Source: Moniliella sp. 'wahieum' (Eukaryota > Basidiomycota > Moniliellomycetes > Moniliellales > Moniliellaceae). From it: DNA of 64,000 bases. Made by a program: the position numbers and the translations under genes. The DNA is taken from contig RSEE01000029.1 of assembly GCA_003971905.1 (NCBI GenBank), positions 558,001-622,000 of the forward strand, in the 5' to 3' direction. Under the pieces are notes generated by a model. The model worked only from the letters and a program-made list of their open reading frames with translations. It was not told the origin of the DNA and did not search any database. Below, one piece after another: positions 22,910 to 34,185 of the stretch (positions are counted from its first letter, which is position 1; the number at the start of each line of letters is the position of its first letter).

Positions 22910-23913
22910 GAAGGACTTTTGCCTAATAGTGGCGCACAAGCAAATCTCCCTGATAGGAGGAGAACTACTGTCTTCGCTTCTCTGTAGTGGTTTCAAGCAA
23001 CATTAACAAACACAAACCCGATACCGATAATACATTGAGTCAAAATGGGTGTCACCGCACAGCTATAGGGAGATCTTCTATAGCCCATCGCATCCTATTT
23101 TTCAGGGCGATTGTAAGTCTGGGGCCATCGTTGTATTTGGTGTTGGAAACGCCTGTGAGAGAGAGAAAGGGGGCGGATTATACACATAAATATAGAGGCT
23201 TTTGCGGCCGAAGAAATACGAAGTTGCTAATGGCTAACAGTGTCCTGTAGAGGACCTGTGAGTGGATTAAAAGGAGCAACATGAAATTCCCCGTTACAAG
23301 CATACCGTTCCACCCCTGTGGCAAGGAGATGGAAACAATACATCGTAGGGAGAGCGTGTTCTTTATCATGATCTCTCACTGTGCTCACCCACACGGGGTT
23401 GGTGGTACAGGTGCCCAAAGTGATGAAGAACATTTTGCTCTGACCCAGAGAGAGAAAGTGGGGCATTTGTGGTGGAGATACCATATGCATGACGGTTGGT
23501 TACTGTAGAAACCTCCACATAGCTGATGGGTTGGACTCTGGGGATGGATACCGTGGTGAATCCGGGAGACCCCTCAGCGCCTTAGCCCTCTCCCCTCGCT
23601 GAAGCTTGAAGCCCTGAGACTCGGGCCTCAGGCCCAGGATTGGGGCACGTGACCAAGTGGGGCGAGTGAGCCACTGCGGGCACTCACTACACCGCAGATT
23701 CAGCGTGGCTAGTAACGGCGTACTTACATCATCAATGCCATCTCCGAGAGTTCAGGTTCAGGGTTAACGTTGTTCAGCTTGCATGTGGCAGCTTGCGGCT
23801 GAGGTTAGCCAGGCAGATCTGCCAAAAGTCGCGCTCCTCTCTCGTCTTGCCTCCCTTCCACCACCATTCACCCCTTGCCCCAACCCCTTCGTCCATCGTC
23901 TCCCACCTCCACC
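22910..23913. other. Intergenic region upstream of UBC6
   Basis: About 1 kb. Open frames are short and without motif. It contains a CTCAGGCCC word (about 23606-23640) and GGTTAACGTTGTTCA (about 23761). The last 150 bp before the UBC6 ATG are C/T-rich, as in many fungal promoters. Confidence 0.5.
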
Positions 23914-24974
23914 ATGGCCAGCAAAGCAGCTGCCAAGCGTGTATGTTACCGTCTTTGTCTCTTCTTGCGACCTGACCGCTGAGCTGACCCCCGCCCCGCC
24001 AACCAGCTCGGCAAGGAGACCATCAACATGGAAACCGACCCCCCGCCCTACTGTTACGCCCGTCCCCGCGAGGATAATGTTCTCGAGTGGCACTTTATTC
24101 TCCGTGGCCCCCCCGATACCCCTATGAAGGAGGGGAGTACTGGGGTCAGCTTCTGTTCCCGAGCGACTACCCCTTCAAGCCTCCGTATGTATGCCCCCTT
24201 CCCCCCTGGCGATGTTTAGCTGACCACGGCTGTGACAGAGGCATCAAGGTCCAGACCCCAGTGGCCGTTTCAGTCCTAACACCAAGATCTGCACTTCGAT
24301 GAGCGACTTCCACCCGGCAGTTGGAACCCAAGCTGGAGTGTGACCAACATGTACGCTTCCCCCTTCCTCCTCCCCCTCCCTATCCTACCCCTTGTGCGGA
24401 CTAACATTGACTCGCGTTAGTCTCGTGGGCCTGCTATCGTTCATGACAGGCGAAGAGATGACGACTGGAAGTGTTTCGGCCAGTGCGGCCGACCGAAGGG
24501 CGTATGCACTTGCCTCGCATGCCTGGAACATTAAGCAACGCAAATTTGTCGCCCTATTTCCCGAGTACGCCCACGCTACCGCTACACCCCTGCCCAACAT
24601 GGGTCAGCGCCCCGCTCTTCCGCCGGCCAACCCTGAGCCAGCTCCTTCGGCCGAGGCTGCTGCCACGACTACCTCGACTGTTTCGCTGCTTCGACCGCTT
24701 CTGTTGCAGCACCCTCTATCGACCCTACGCCTACCGGCTCCACGGAGGAGGAGCGACCTTTGACGGGGATTGCGGCACGGCGAGCCAATCGGAAAGCCAA
24801 CCGGGGAGGCAAGGTAAATGAACTTCCGGGTACGCCCCCCCACGGGGACTACTAAACACGTTGTTCAGTCTTGGTCAACGCAAGTTGGCCTTTGCTGCGG
24901 CGGTGGTGGCGTACCTGTTTCTTAGTCGACTGGCAAGTCGGGTCGGGTCGTATGCTGACGCTCCCACCGCTTGA
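23914..24974 (+). CDS. UBC6: Ubiquitin-conjugating enzyme E2, ER-anchored Ubc6 type
   Basis: E2 enzyme of ER-associated degradation, anchored by its C-terminus. Exons: 23914-23940, 24007-24184, 24239-24350, 24421-about 24815, then a last exon from about 24869 to TGA at 24972-24974; introns of 66, 54 and 70 nt have clean GT..AG ends. The sequence reads MASKAAAKRLGKE, NVLEWHFILRGPPDTP, FPSDYPFKPP, then KICTSMSDFHP with the catalytic Cys and the UBC6-specific SMSDFHP, WSVTNI, LVGLLSFM. A Pro/Ala/Ser-rich linker ends in a hydrophobic anchor, LAFAAAVVAYLFL. Four single-base losses are needed to hold the frame: CCCC at 24119-24122, CCCC at 24256-24259, GG at 24316-24317, and near 24681; one more mismatch is at the last intron. 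Confidence 0.92.
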
Positions 24975-26901
24975 TTAGTGATTTGTGCCCTCCTAGCCAC
25001 CTGGCCACTTTGGTCATGGGCAAACGTGTGGACCCCCTCGTTTCTCTTCAACGTACCTTTATTGTATCAAGTAAATGTGCGCAGTCAATATAGGGTAGAA
25101 GTGTGGCGAAAGGCTAGAAGGGCTGAATGGCTTCGACGCCGAGACGGAGGTTTTGACATGTGCAAATCCATCTCCCGATCCGCCCCTCGTGACTAGTGAC
25201 TGCTGTTCCTCATCCTTATTTCCGATGTCGAGTCACTCTCCCTGTTTCTGTGTCGTTCCGGTACCTCCCAGACATCGGCTCTGGGGTTGGGGTTGTGGGG
25301 GGGGGGCGCTTGGCTTGACCCTCCTTGGTTTCAGCTAGATTCAGGTGAGCTTGGGCGTGACCTCCTCCTCCTCTCTGTTTCCATCTCCTGATCATAAACA
25401 CCCATGAGGCTCTGTCGTTCCTCAGGTGCTGGTGCCGCGCGGGCTCTGCTCCACGCCGGGACGCCAATCCACATCTTGGCTGAATATGGTGGGCGCTTGC
25501 GACTGGAGCCTTCAAGTCGTCCACGTCTTGACTTACAGCTGTCGCATCAGGAAGGGATGCCTTGAATCAAGGTAGTACTTTGAGGATTGCTTGTTACATG
25601 TTACTGGAACAACGGACGAAAGATCATTGAAGTTCATTGCCACACAGGGCATCGCCACAGAGTCCCTATAGCTACGGCCTGCTACGGCTCTGGACCGACC
25701 AGCCATTGACGATGGCTTGCAGTTTGATCCGCTGTTTCCTGCAGTCATGATGATGCGTTACTTGCATGCTATAGGTTCCAACCACTTAACCGCGCGTTTT
25801 GGCTGGTTTGAGACGGCTGCTGGCGAAGCCCAACCAGGTGCTCCCGTATGCTCCCCGAAGCGTTCATCGAAGCCAGGCAAGTATGAGAGGGGAATGGGGA
25901 AGGGCAAGGGCAGAAAGGAGGAGTATAGCCGATGCAACAAGATCGAACCGGGCATCGAATATTAATCTTGAATCTTGACCCTACTACTAGTAGACGCTGG
26001 ACGCTGGGGGCTCGATGCTCCGGATGATTGTACGTCACACTTGTTGTCACATGTTCTTCGATCTTCTGTGGCCCTGCTGCCTCAGCTGATGGCCTTGGAC
26101 GCCTTGAAGCTTGAAGCTTCAAGCTTCAAGCTTCAAGCTCTAGCTTCAAGCTTCAAGAGTCACTCACTAGTCACTAGTCAAGCGTACTTCACATGTCACA
26201 GTGACTGTAGTCGTTGTTCAAATTCGTGTGTTCAACGTAGTTCAACATTCCTACGTTCAACACGTTCAACGTCAACATTCAACTTGAACCATCCCCACCA
26301 GGCGAATCAGGTTGACTGGTGTGAGGAACTCAAGTTGAACGTTGAGGGCGGCCCCGTGGCCAGGACATTTAGATTGTCCAGCGGTCGAGGACGGGTTCAA
26401 CGTGTTCGTCGTTCGTCCAACGTTCCACCAAGCCATTATGATAGCCTACACTCGTTCTACCCATTCGTTCTCACATTTGCGCGCAGCATTAGGCGGAAGA
26501 ATCGACTTGATGGATCGGTCCCTGAAGACGATGGACTACGCTACTACCTCTTCCTCGACCGCAGAGCTCAGCTGAGCAAACATTGAGGAGCGGGTTCGAA
26601 TCAACGACCCGGAGATACGTCCCGTATTTACATTAGCGCATTAGCACCCAACTGCATGCGAGGCGAAGGCGTATTAGGCCTTAGGCCAAAGAGTATTCAA
26701 GGCGTTCAAAGACAAGTTGCAGTGAAGGCGCATGTACATTTGAACCTACAAAAACCCCAGCGGGGGAAAAAAGAAACAAGATCGTCATAGCGGCGAAGAA
26801 CGACAATAGGGGAAGGAAGCCCGTACCGCAGATCGCAGAGCAATGCCATGGTGCAGGTGGTATCGAAGCGCTGATATACGCAGGGCAGGCGGGAGCCGGG
26901 C
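24975..26901. other. Intergenic region with simple-sequence words
   Basis: About 1.9 kb downstream of both UBC6 and the MARVEL gene. It contains a G8 run near 25300, a GCTTCAA heptamer tract (26104-26158), ACTAGTCACTAGTC (about 26165) and GTTCAACG words (26227-26300). A B-box-like GGTTCGAATC at about 26594 does not fold into a tRNA. No gene is supported. Confidence 0.55.
26104..26158. repeat. GCTTCAA heptamer tract
   Basis: About seven copies of GCTTCAA/TTGAAGC in direct and inverted orientation, including GCTTCAAGCTTCAAGCTTCA. The inverted junction TTGAAGCTTCAA is self-complementary, so the tract can fold back on itself. Confidence 0.85.
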
Positions 26902-27491
26902 TCATGCACGGCTTAAGCTCGCGAGCTGCCGAACGTCCTTAAAGTCGCCGCCACGGAACGCGCCAGCCCCAATGGTTGCAACCACACAGAGCATAAATGT
27001 CGTCAGGACGAAGTTAATGAAACCAAAGGCAATCAACGTCTCGTTCGCAGAGCAGTACTTGAACGACGAGTGGGAGCAGTTCTGGGCACCGCCCATGGAC
27101 GCAGTCAGACGCAGCAGCCGACAGCCAGAAGACCCAGTCAAGGAAGATAAAGATGAGGTGCGAGACGATCGAGGTGAACACACCGCCAATGCCGGTGAGG
27201 AAGCAGACAACCTGGAGACCGATCAAACAAGTCAGAATGGGCTGGGAATCGGTAGTGTGGATCGTGGGCTATACGTACATAAGCCGTGGCAAATAGGAAG
27301 GAGAACCAGCCGACGAAGAGGAAGAAGCGAACGCGGGCCTTAACTGAGGACTTGACGTCCTTGGCAGCGTCCTTGGCGTTGTAGTCGTGCACCAAGACGG
27401 AGGCGATGATGGCGACGACGAGGGAGAACAATGACAGCACGCCTAGAGTGACAGGCGCGCCACGGCGAACAATAGTGCTGGCGTCAACCAT
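26902..27491 (-). CDS. MARVEL-domain tetraspan membrane protein
   Basis: Exon 1 (27279-27491) and exon 2 (26902-27211) flank a 67-nt intron (27212-27278, GTACGT..CTCCAG). The ~174-residue product has four hydrophobic helices: VTLGVLSLFSLVVAIIASVLV, RFFLFVGWFSFLFATAY, FTSIVSHLIFIFLDWVFWLSA and FGFINFVLTTFMLCVVATIGAG (helix ends approximate). The WVFWLSAAAS segment followed by TASMGGAQNCS and a Cys-rich YCSAN loop is the MARVEL signature of fungal tetraspans of the plasma membrane, distantly like Nce102. Such proteins organise eisosomes or act in secretion. One frame change lies near 27117, between AAAS and TASMGG. The gene is on the minus strand with an X-box-like site and a TATA-like element upstream. 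Confidence 0.8.
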
Positions 27492-27604
27492 TGCAGAGGA
27501 AAGAGGAAAGTAAGGGCGAGTAGAAGAAGCGGAAGTGGCAAAGGTTAGGTGGTGTGGGGGGGGGGTACGACAGGAAAAAGAGAGAGGAAGGCCGGAGGTA
27601 GTGC

Positions 27605-27617
27605 GTTGCCGGGCAAC
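27605..27617 (-). promoter_or_regulatory. X-box-like site (RFX family) upstream of the MARVEL gene
   Basis: GTTGCCGGGCAAC is an inverted repeat, GTTGCC-G-GGCAAC, matching the X-box GTNRCC(N)RGYAAC bound by RFX-type factors (Crt1/Rfx1 in yeast). It is about 115 bp upstream of the start codon, next to GATATAA on the minus strand (27622-27628), which could be the TATA element. Confidence 0.4.
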
Positions 27618-28857
27618 CTACTTATATCACCGCGACCGGCAGGGGCGCGCACAGGCCAGTGACGGCAGACGGGCAGTGTAGGATTCGATGACCTCACTTC
27701 CCCCGTCAGTGCCGTCAGTACACTGAGTTAGCGCCGAGCGCAAAAGAGCACTCGCGGCCGGCGCGCACGCATGTTGCACTGCCCCCGTGCCGGGTACTAG
27801 TCCGGTCTCGGCCGCAGTGGCCCGCCGCCGTTGCTCGAGTGCAAGTCCGCGGGGGAATGCGCAGCCTTGCACTGCCCCCGTGCGTCGCTGAACTCTAGGC
27901 GTTGGGGAGGCAGGTCGCGCGGGCAGCCCAGCGCCACTGTCGGATGTTTGCCGCCGTCGGTGGCGGCACATGCTCGCACTTTTGTTCGCTTTATTTTTTT
28001 AGCTGGGGGCACCGCGGGCACCCAAGCGGTGTGGGCATGGGGCGTGCTGCAGCCACACAAGCCAGCGGGAGCTCCTGCTGAGGGCTGAGCCTGCTCAGGC
28101 GCTGTGCCGGATGTTGCGGCGCGCAGGCACGGAGGCACTGTGCGCTAATGCGAATCGCTGGGGCGGGCTCGCACATGGCGCTGTGGGCCATTGGGAGCCA
28201 TACGCCGTGTGACAATGTGACGCAACCTGGCCGCCGATCATTTTTTTCTGTCAGCCAACTAATATAAACGCGTAACGCGTAACTGCGTAGCTGCCACGCC
28301 TGAGCCTGACACTGACCCCAACGCCGGGGGGGCAGCAGCCGCGTCCCGGAAGTGTAAGCACGGGTGGACATTGCATGGACCGGATGCAGGTTGCAGCACA
28401 GCTCTACCACCGGTCCCATCCCTTCCCTCTGAATCTGACGCGCCGTGTCATGCACGTCGGGCCCTCAGGTAATGCGTAAAGAGTAGAGTTACTAATGGCT
28501 GTGGCCCTAGCGATGACCACCTTCTGGCGCCTGTTACATGTTATTTTCAGTCTCTTGGCCCTTGAGCTCGACCGGTGACCGAGACGCTAAGTAACTCGGG
28601 GTGGTACTGGTACGCTGACTCAGTACTTCTGAGTAACTGAGTACTGAGACTGAGTACTGAATAAGGAATGCTGATTGCTGATGATCGTCAACGGGCCCTT
28701 CAATTGGGGTCAGCGTGTCAGCGAGTTCGGCCACCCAAGCATCATGTGCATGCACCTGCATGCACTCGGTAGAGAGTCTCAGCGTAACACATCCATCACA
28801 ACCACTTAGGTGTACGTACTTTATCATCGACGTTCGACGTTCGGCATCCATCGACCA

Positions 28858-28938
28858 TCTCAGATCTCAAATCCCTCAGATCCTCAGATCCCTCAGATCC
28901 CCAGATCCCCCAGATCCCCCAGATCCCCCAGACCCCAC
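28858..28938. repeat. CAGATCCCC microsatellite-like array
   Basis: About nine imperfect copies of a 9-11-nt unit, (C)TCAGATCCC to CAGATCCCCC. The right-hand copies are the most regular. Confidence 0.85.
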
Positions 28939-29046
28939 AGGCTCAGACCTCCGAGATCGCTCAGGGTCTCTTCTCAGATCTCAGAATTCATCGGTCATCA
29001 ACATCGTCGCAACCACGCTGCGTTTCGCGTTCTAGACACCACTTTA

Positions 29047-29095
29047 CGTTGAACTTGAACTTGAACGTTGCGTTGACGTTGAACGTTGAACGTTG
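29047..29095. repeat. GTTGAAC/CGTTGA array
   Basis: About seven copies of a 6-7-nt unit, GTTGAACTTGAACTTGAACG followed by GTTGCGTTGACGTTGAACG. This is the densest instance of the GTTCAACG/CGTTGAAC word that is scattered in intergenic DNA of this window. Confidence 0.8.
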
Positions 29096-30339
29096 ATTAT
29101 TGATCGGCCTTTCGCACCGGTCGCAGTCTCTCGTGATCTGACGGATCTGACGGAGCCAACCTCAGTAATGCATGAACCTGTTCAGCGCTTCGACATTCAA
29201 GCTTCAAGTTCCCTCCGGCTTCCGCTTGCGGGAAAATCAACCTCCCATTCGCGTTGCATCGAACGAACGGCTGGCTGGGCCGAAGACAGAAGACGGTTCG
29301 ATGTCGAACGCTGTCATCGCAGCAACGTGTACGATGCTCGATCGGCGCAGAACAACCATCGAATCATCATGGGTGCCGTCCAGGTGTACCATCATGCATC
29401 ATGCATCTGGCATCAGATAAATCAGTGTTCAATTTGAACGTTCACTGAACGTTACTCGCGTTACTTGTGAACGTGAGAACGTGACCCATGTGAACCCCCT
29501 CTGCCCCAAGCCTGCCCCAACCAACCATTTCACGTCAGCATCACGTCATCATGCACAGGCATCATGCATCATGTGCTCATGCATCATGGGACACTTTCAA
29601 CTTTGAAGGCATTTGAAATGTTTAGGCACTACCCTCAGGCCCCATCGACCATCGGCCTCTCCTGCCCCAATAACGAATCCACCAACTCGACGATGCTCGC
29701 AAAAAAAAGCAGTCCGAAGCGAGGCTCCGCACATTGTGGAGGGTAGACAAAACCACCACACCACATATCCCTCCTTCATTCACACGTTCCATGAGCGAAG
29801 GATCTGACCACCATGACAGAGCCCCTCGGCATCTTATTATCAAGTCCATTATGTACCCTTTTGGAAGAACATTTGCAAAACTTACGCACAGAAGGATCAT
29901 GATATAAGTAGAGTAGGAAACGCTTTTTGTGTCGGCATGATGACGGATGAGAAGTCTGAAGGTCGCCCATCCATTGGCGTTTACGCTGACAGCTCGAAGA
30001 CCCCGAGTCCACATTCTACGGGAGAGTCGTTATATTAGCAGGTGAGAAAGGGCTCCCTCTGCCTCCCAGTATTCGTTTCCAAACCAGATGAACTATATGC
30101 GGGGGTGGATGTGAACGAGCACGATGGATGTGTGAGGTATGGGAACCATCCCCAATATTCTTTTCAGCTCTCGTTCTTTCCAATGATCGAAAGATCCCAC
30201 ATCTTCTTAGCAGTCTTGTTCTTGGCATAATATCATGATGGCATGCTTGCGTCGTAATGACGAAAAGGGGAAAGAACGGAAAATGGGCGGATCCCGGATG
30301 CTTTGCTTTCTTCTCGCAATCATCCTACTCGAGTAGCCA

Positions 30340-30990
30340 CATGCGGCTCCTTCTCTCGAGGTTCCATAATAGTGAACTTCTCCTAAGACCTCTCGTTTAC
30401 CGCCTTACGGGAATGCCCCGTAGCCACCTATGAAACTGAACCCCTCAAAAGGTGTATTGGGCCATCTCCATCCCTGAGAGATCCTTCAAATGCACCTTCT
30501 GCATGATTCTACTACGGGGCAGTCCGTAAGCTTCTGTGTGCTCTTCTCCCTGGTCTTGTTCCTTGTTTCCCCCAAGACCCCAATGACAATATTCGTCCTG
30601 CTGGGCCAGCATTGCACTCAAGGTGGCATCCGATGCGTCGGTCTCGATACGGAGAAGCCGACAAAGATCAAAGTGGCAAATGGAATGTGAGGACTGAAGT
30701 GAAGGTCCGCTTCAGGTTTCGTCTAAGGCACTTTGGCGACCTATCAAAACGCTGCTGGGTCTTACGGATAAGGTCCTCAGAATGTCAGAGGGAAATGTCA
30801 AGATCGTTCGTGGGAGTAAACGACAGGCATCGGGCAGGGAACAGAAGAAGCAACAGGGAAAGGAAAGAGCGAAATAAAGACGGGGATCAGAATTGGACAT
30901 TGTAGAGTGAGCGTAGTCAATCTCAGGGGCACGCAGGCTCCCATCAATAAAAAGGACGAATAGTATGTACCCCAAGATAGTCAATCCCCC
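30340..30990 (-). mobile_element. Decayed Ty3/gypsy retrotransposon fragment (RT thumb and RNase H start)
   Basis: On the minus strand near 30600-30690 the frame reads HFDLCRLLRIETDASDATL followed by SAMLAQQDE, the boundary of reverse transcriptase and RNase H in Ty3/gypsy elements (consensus HFD..PLRIETDASD.A...LSQ). Just upstream, in other frames, are NLKRTFTSVLT (30700-30735; consensus LK.AFT.APVL) and LGYILFVLFIDGSLRAPEI (30910-30975; consensus LGYI.S..G). Downstream, near 30400, HSRKAVNERS resembles FHSRK of RNase H. Stops and frame changes interrupt all of it, and no full-length element, integrase or LTR pair is visible. It is an old relic. Confidence 0.65.
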
Positions 30991-33900
30991 TTTAAGTGCT
31001 GTCTTTTACTTCGGTGTTCATGTATCTTCTGGGGTTGAAGCTCACCTTCGGCACCAGTTGCACTCCCAACGTATGTGAAGTTATTGCAATGCCATCTGTT
31101 CCCATCCATTCAATCCATTGATACTGATGAAAGGCGTTTTCGTTCCAGAGCACAGCTAGGGGGATTGTCTCATGGTGCCCTATACCATCCACCACGGCAG
31201 CACACTGCGCTTTTTATCTTTTGATCGGAGCGTAGTGTTCCATGGGAGTGTCCGAGTTGATGGGGCGCCAGGGTGATGTTTCCCCATCGGTTCCATGTGG
31301 GTTTTATCCCTGATTGGTTGCCTGCAGGGCATGGGTGTTTAGGGTGGTTTGGGGATGAGAGGGTTCTTCGGGAGAGGCCAGAGAGCCTTCGGATTTTGTA
31401 ACTCTAATGGCCTATGTCTCCCAGCGATTCTATTGGATAGCAGAGCTGAATGCAATGGTGGTTTAAAGACAGGATAGGGAACTTGGCCCAGCAGAAGAAT
31501 CAAAGAGGATGGGGATCATGGAGCTGCCAGGCGCTAGACAAGTCTCTGAGACCCGATCGAACACGATCGAATCTGGACTCAGCTCCTCGGCCAGACAGGG
31601 AGAGGACCAAGTTAGCATGACTTAGAGGTTTTATTGGCCCTTAGACCCCCCGGTCAACAAGAAGGAGAGACACAGCCTCGACGAACTATTAAACGGAGCT
31701 GAAGATGATCTTCAGGACGAGGAATAAGCCGCATTGACCGCAATGAACGGAGCGACGAAGCAACATTTTTTGCCCCCGTTTATAGGGTACTAAACTGGGT
31801 TCCAGATGCAAGGACCCCTCACGGTTAATCGAGCCCGAATTCTATTGGTGGGGGGTCCAAACGGAGAGCTAGGGACGAATGAAATTTCCTTGATCAGCTT
31901 GATCACTGTGTCAGCTGGCGTAGGAAGGTTGCGTAGTAGTAAGACGCGGGATAGAGCACAAGACGATATCGTTCTTCTGTAGTTCGTGGTCCCTCAGGGT
32001 TGGCTGAGAGAAGGCCGCACAGGCAATGAGACAAAGAGAGTCTCCTTATTGAGACGGAGAGGTCCTGTCGCAGGAGGAACTCAAATCGCTTGGGATGGCA
32101 GCACGATCCGTACGGATTGGACTGTGGATCCCAGAATTCGACGGCAATATATACTTAGACGTCCATGGAAGCAGTCGACAAAAAGCTAATGGACATTGAA
32201 AGCAATATCCTTCCTGGTAGAGTGGAGACTGCCAGGCCAATGAGTGGTTGCAGAAATGGAAAGGGACCCCAAGTGAAAGATGTATTAGATGATTGTGGAC
32301 GAAAAACGACCCGCTGAGTGGAGGGAAAGCACATGGTTCAATAGCTCTCAAGGCTCATACTACAGACAAGTTCTCTACGGGGACCAGCCGGTGGTCCTCC
32401 GAAAAAGGAACGCATACCAATTGGGGAACGCTTACCGGTTACCTACGGCTCTATTTCCGACAGCTGTTGAGCGCGTACCGCCGCTGCGAGTAGGTCCGCT
32501 GATGCGTTTCTGCCTACGTCGCCCATAAGTCATATAGACTCGACTCGTTCCTTGGTACGCAGCATGCGCCTCCGTTTCTTTCGGGCTTCAGTCGGGGCAT
32601 TTCACAGCCCAGCGAATGCCCCTCCCAGCTTTATGCTTCAGAGGAGAAGGACAAGGGGAACCAGTGGGAGCTCTCAGGGGACTGTACGTTGATTCTGCTC
32701 TTGCTTCTTCCCACGAACGATCGCCACATCCTTTTGGCCTAGTCTCGACTCTGGTCACCCTTTTTGCCTTAGCCCCGACTGCGACATTAATTATCATTGG
32801 TGGGGAAGAGGCAAGAGCGAGGACATGGTGCGAAACGCTCTGGACGTAGCACTCTCGGTGAGTGTTGAGGGTTTGAGTACTTAGGAGAGTGCAGTACCGA
32901 GAGTGGGTTTTGGTTTTCCTGGTTTTGTGTAGTTGTCTCCCTGTTATACCGTAAGCGGGACGGCAAGCAACTGGTTATCGAGAGGCTATCCATTATCGGC
33001 TATGGATTATCGCCCCAACGTGCGTGCAGCCCAAAAAGACTGCTCAACTTCCCCTTCGACGGCGGAAGAGACAGAAAGAAACGGTGGTGGGGAGAGGCGT
33101 ACAGCTTACAGGTCCACAAACCGTCTGCGTCAACGTACCGCGGTTTTAGACAAGAGGCCGGCTAGGGTTTAACGCGTTCATGTGTGTGTACGCGAGTACA
33201 TCCGAGGGAAAAGACGGAGTCAGCTAGTCACTAGTCAGCGCTCAGCCACTATACTAGTCCGCACAGTCAGCGATAGTCTCGCTATAGTCGTTGTACGTAT
33301 GACTAGACTGGTCACTTGCTCACTAGTCACACAGGTCACTCGCACTAGTCACTAGTGGTTAATCATTGACTGTACTGAGTACTCAGACTGAGTGCTGACT
33401 AGCTGACTATAGAGTAAGATCGGTCAGAGCAACACTGGATATCGGATTATCTCATTATCGGCTACGGTGGTGGGAAAGCGGGAGGGGTGTCGGGATGGGG
33501 GGGGTAGGCGCAGGCAGCCGCTAGGCGGGTGAATCTGGAATGTCGGGCGTGGCCTGGTGTAGGCGCACTGGAGAAAGGCTGAGCGGCTGAGCGCTGATGG
33601 GGGGGTGATTATGATTTCGGAACAAAGCCGATTCGGCAGCGCCTGTCTCTGTTTGCTGTTTTTGCATTTGTGGGTTGGCAGAGAGGCACAGGAGCGCACT
33701 GCACGCGGTGGAAGTTTGACGGGTGCTGTAGGCGATCGATGACGCGAGACGACCGTACAAACAAAACACAATGACCCCGATGGGTGGCGCTGTACCAGCG
33801 CCCACCTCCAGCACCACCCTCCGAGCACCCTGGCCAGGGGCAAATAGACGGTGGCAAGACGGAGGCGCCAACCGACTGTCGAATTGGAGATCGATGTGGT

Positions 33901-34185
33901 GTAGAGGGGTGCGGCCGGTGGTCAGGCTGAGCTGCTGACATGGTTCCGAAGAGACCGCGGATCGAGTAGGGTGTATACCCAGAATACCCACAGAATCAGC
34001 CTCTGTGGGCCACATCGATCATCTGCCACAGACACTCACTTCAGTCACTATAGGCACTCTGTGACTTCCGACACAGCGTGCGTTGGCCTCGTCTGCTGGT
34101 GCCCATTATCCCAATAACAGGCGGAGCCATGATTTGCACCATTCCCTTGCCTGCTTCTTTGTCTTCCTCCATCTCATTACCTCCA
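30991..34185. other. Gene-poor island, middle part
   Basis: About 3.2 kb. The part 30991-33170 is less GC-rich than the genes and may be further decayed transposon sequence; no open frame in it has a motif I can name. The part 33180-33420 is packed with ACTAGTCACTAGTC and GACTGAGTACTGAG words. The last 750 bp hold short low-complexity frames only. Confidence 0.5.

Larger units (their letters stand above)
27618..30339. other. Gene-poor island, left part
   Basis: About 2.7 kb with no supported gene. It holds a 17-nt direct repeat, TTGCACTGCCCCCGTGC, at 27774-27790 and 27867-27883; AACGCGTAACGCGTAAC near 28268; ACTGAGTACTGAGACTGAG near 28640; the CAGATCCCC array (28858-28938); the CGTTGA array (29047-29095); and several ATGCATCATG words (29390-29590). 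Open frames are short and of odd composition. Confidence 0.6.

Noticed and set aside
26560-26630. tRNA or tRNA-derived SINE suggested by GGTTCGAATC with an upstream GCTCAGCTGAGC.
   Set aside because: The presumed T stem does not pair and no acceptor stem or anticodon arm can be built.
26843-27343. 166-codon open frame on the plus strand.
   Set aside because: Antisense to the MARVEL gene, whose splice sites and four membrane helices are clear.
28858-28938. CRISPR-like array.
   Set aside because: Units are 9-11 nt, contiguous, with no spacers; it is a simple-sequence repeat in a eukaryotic genome.
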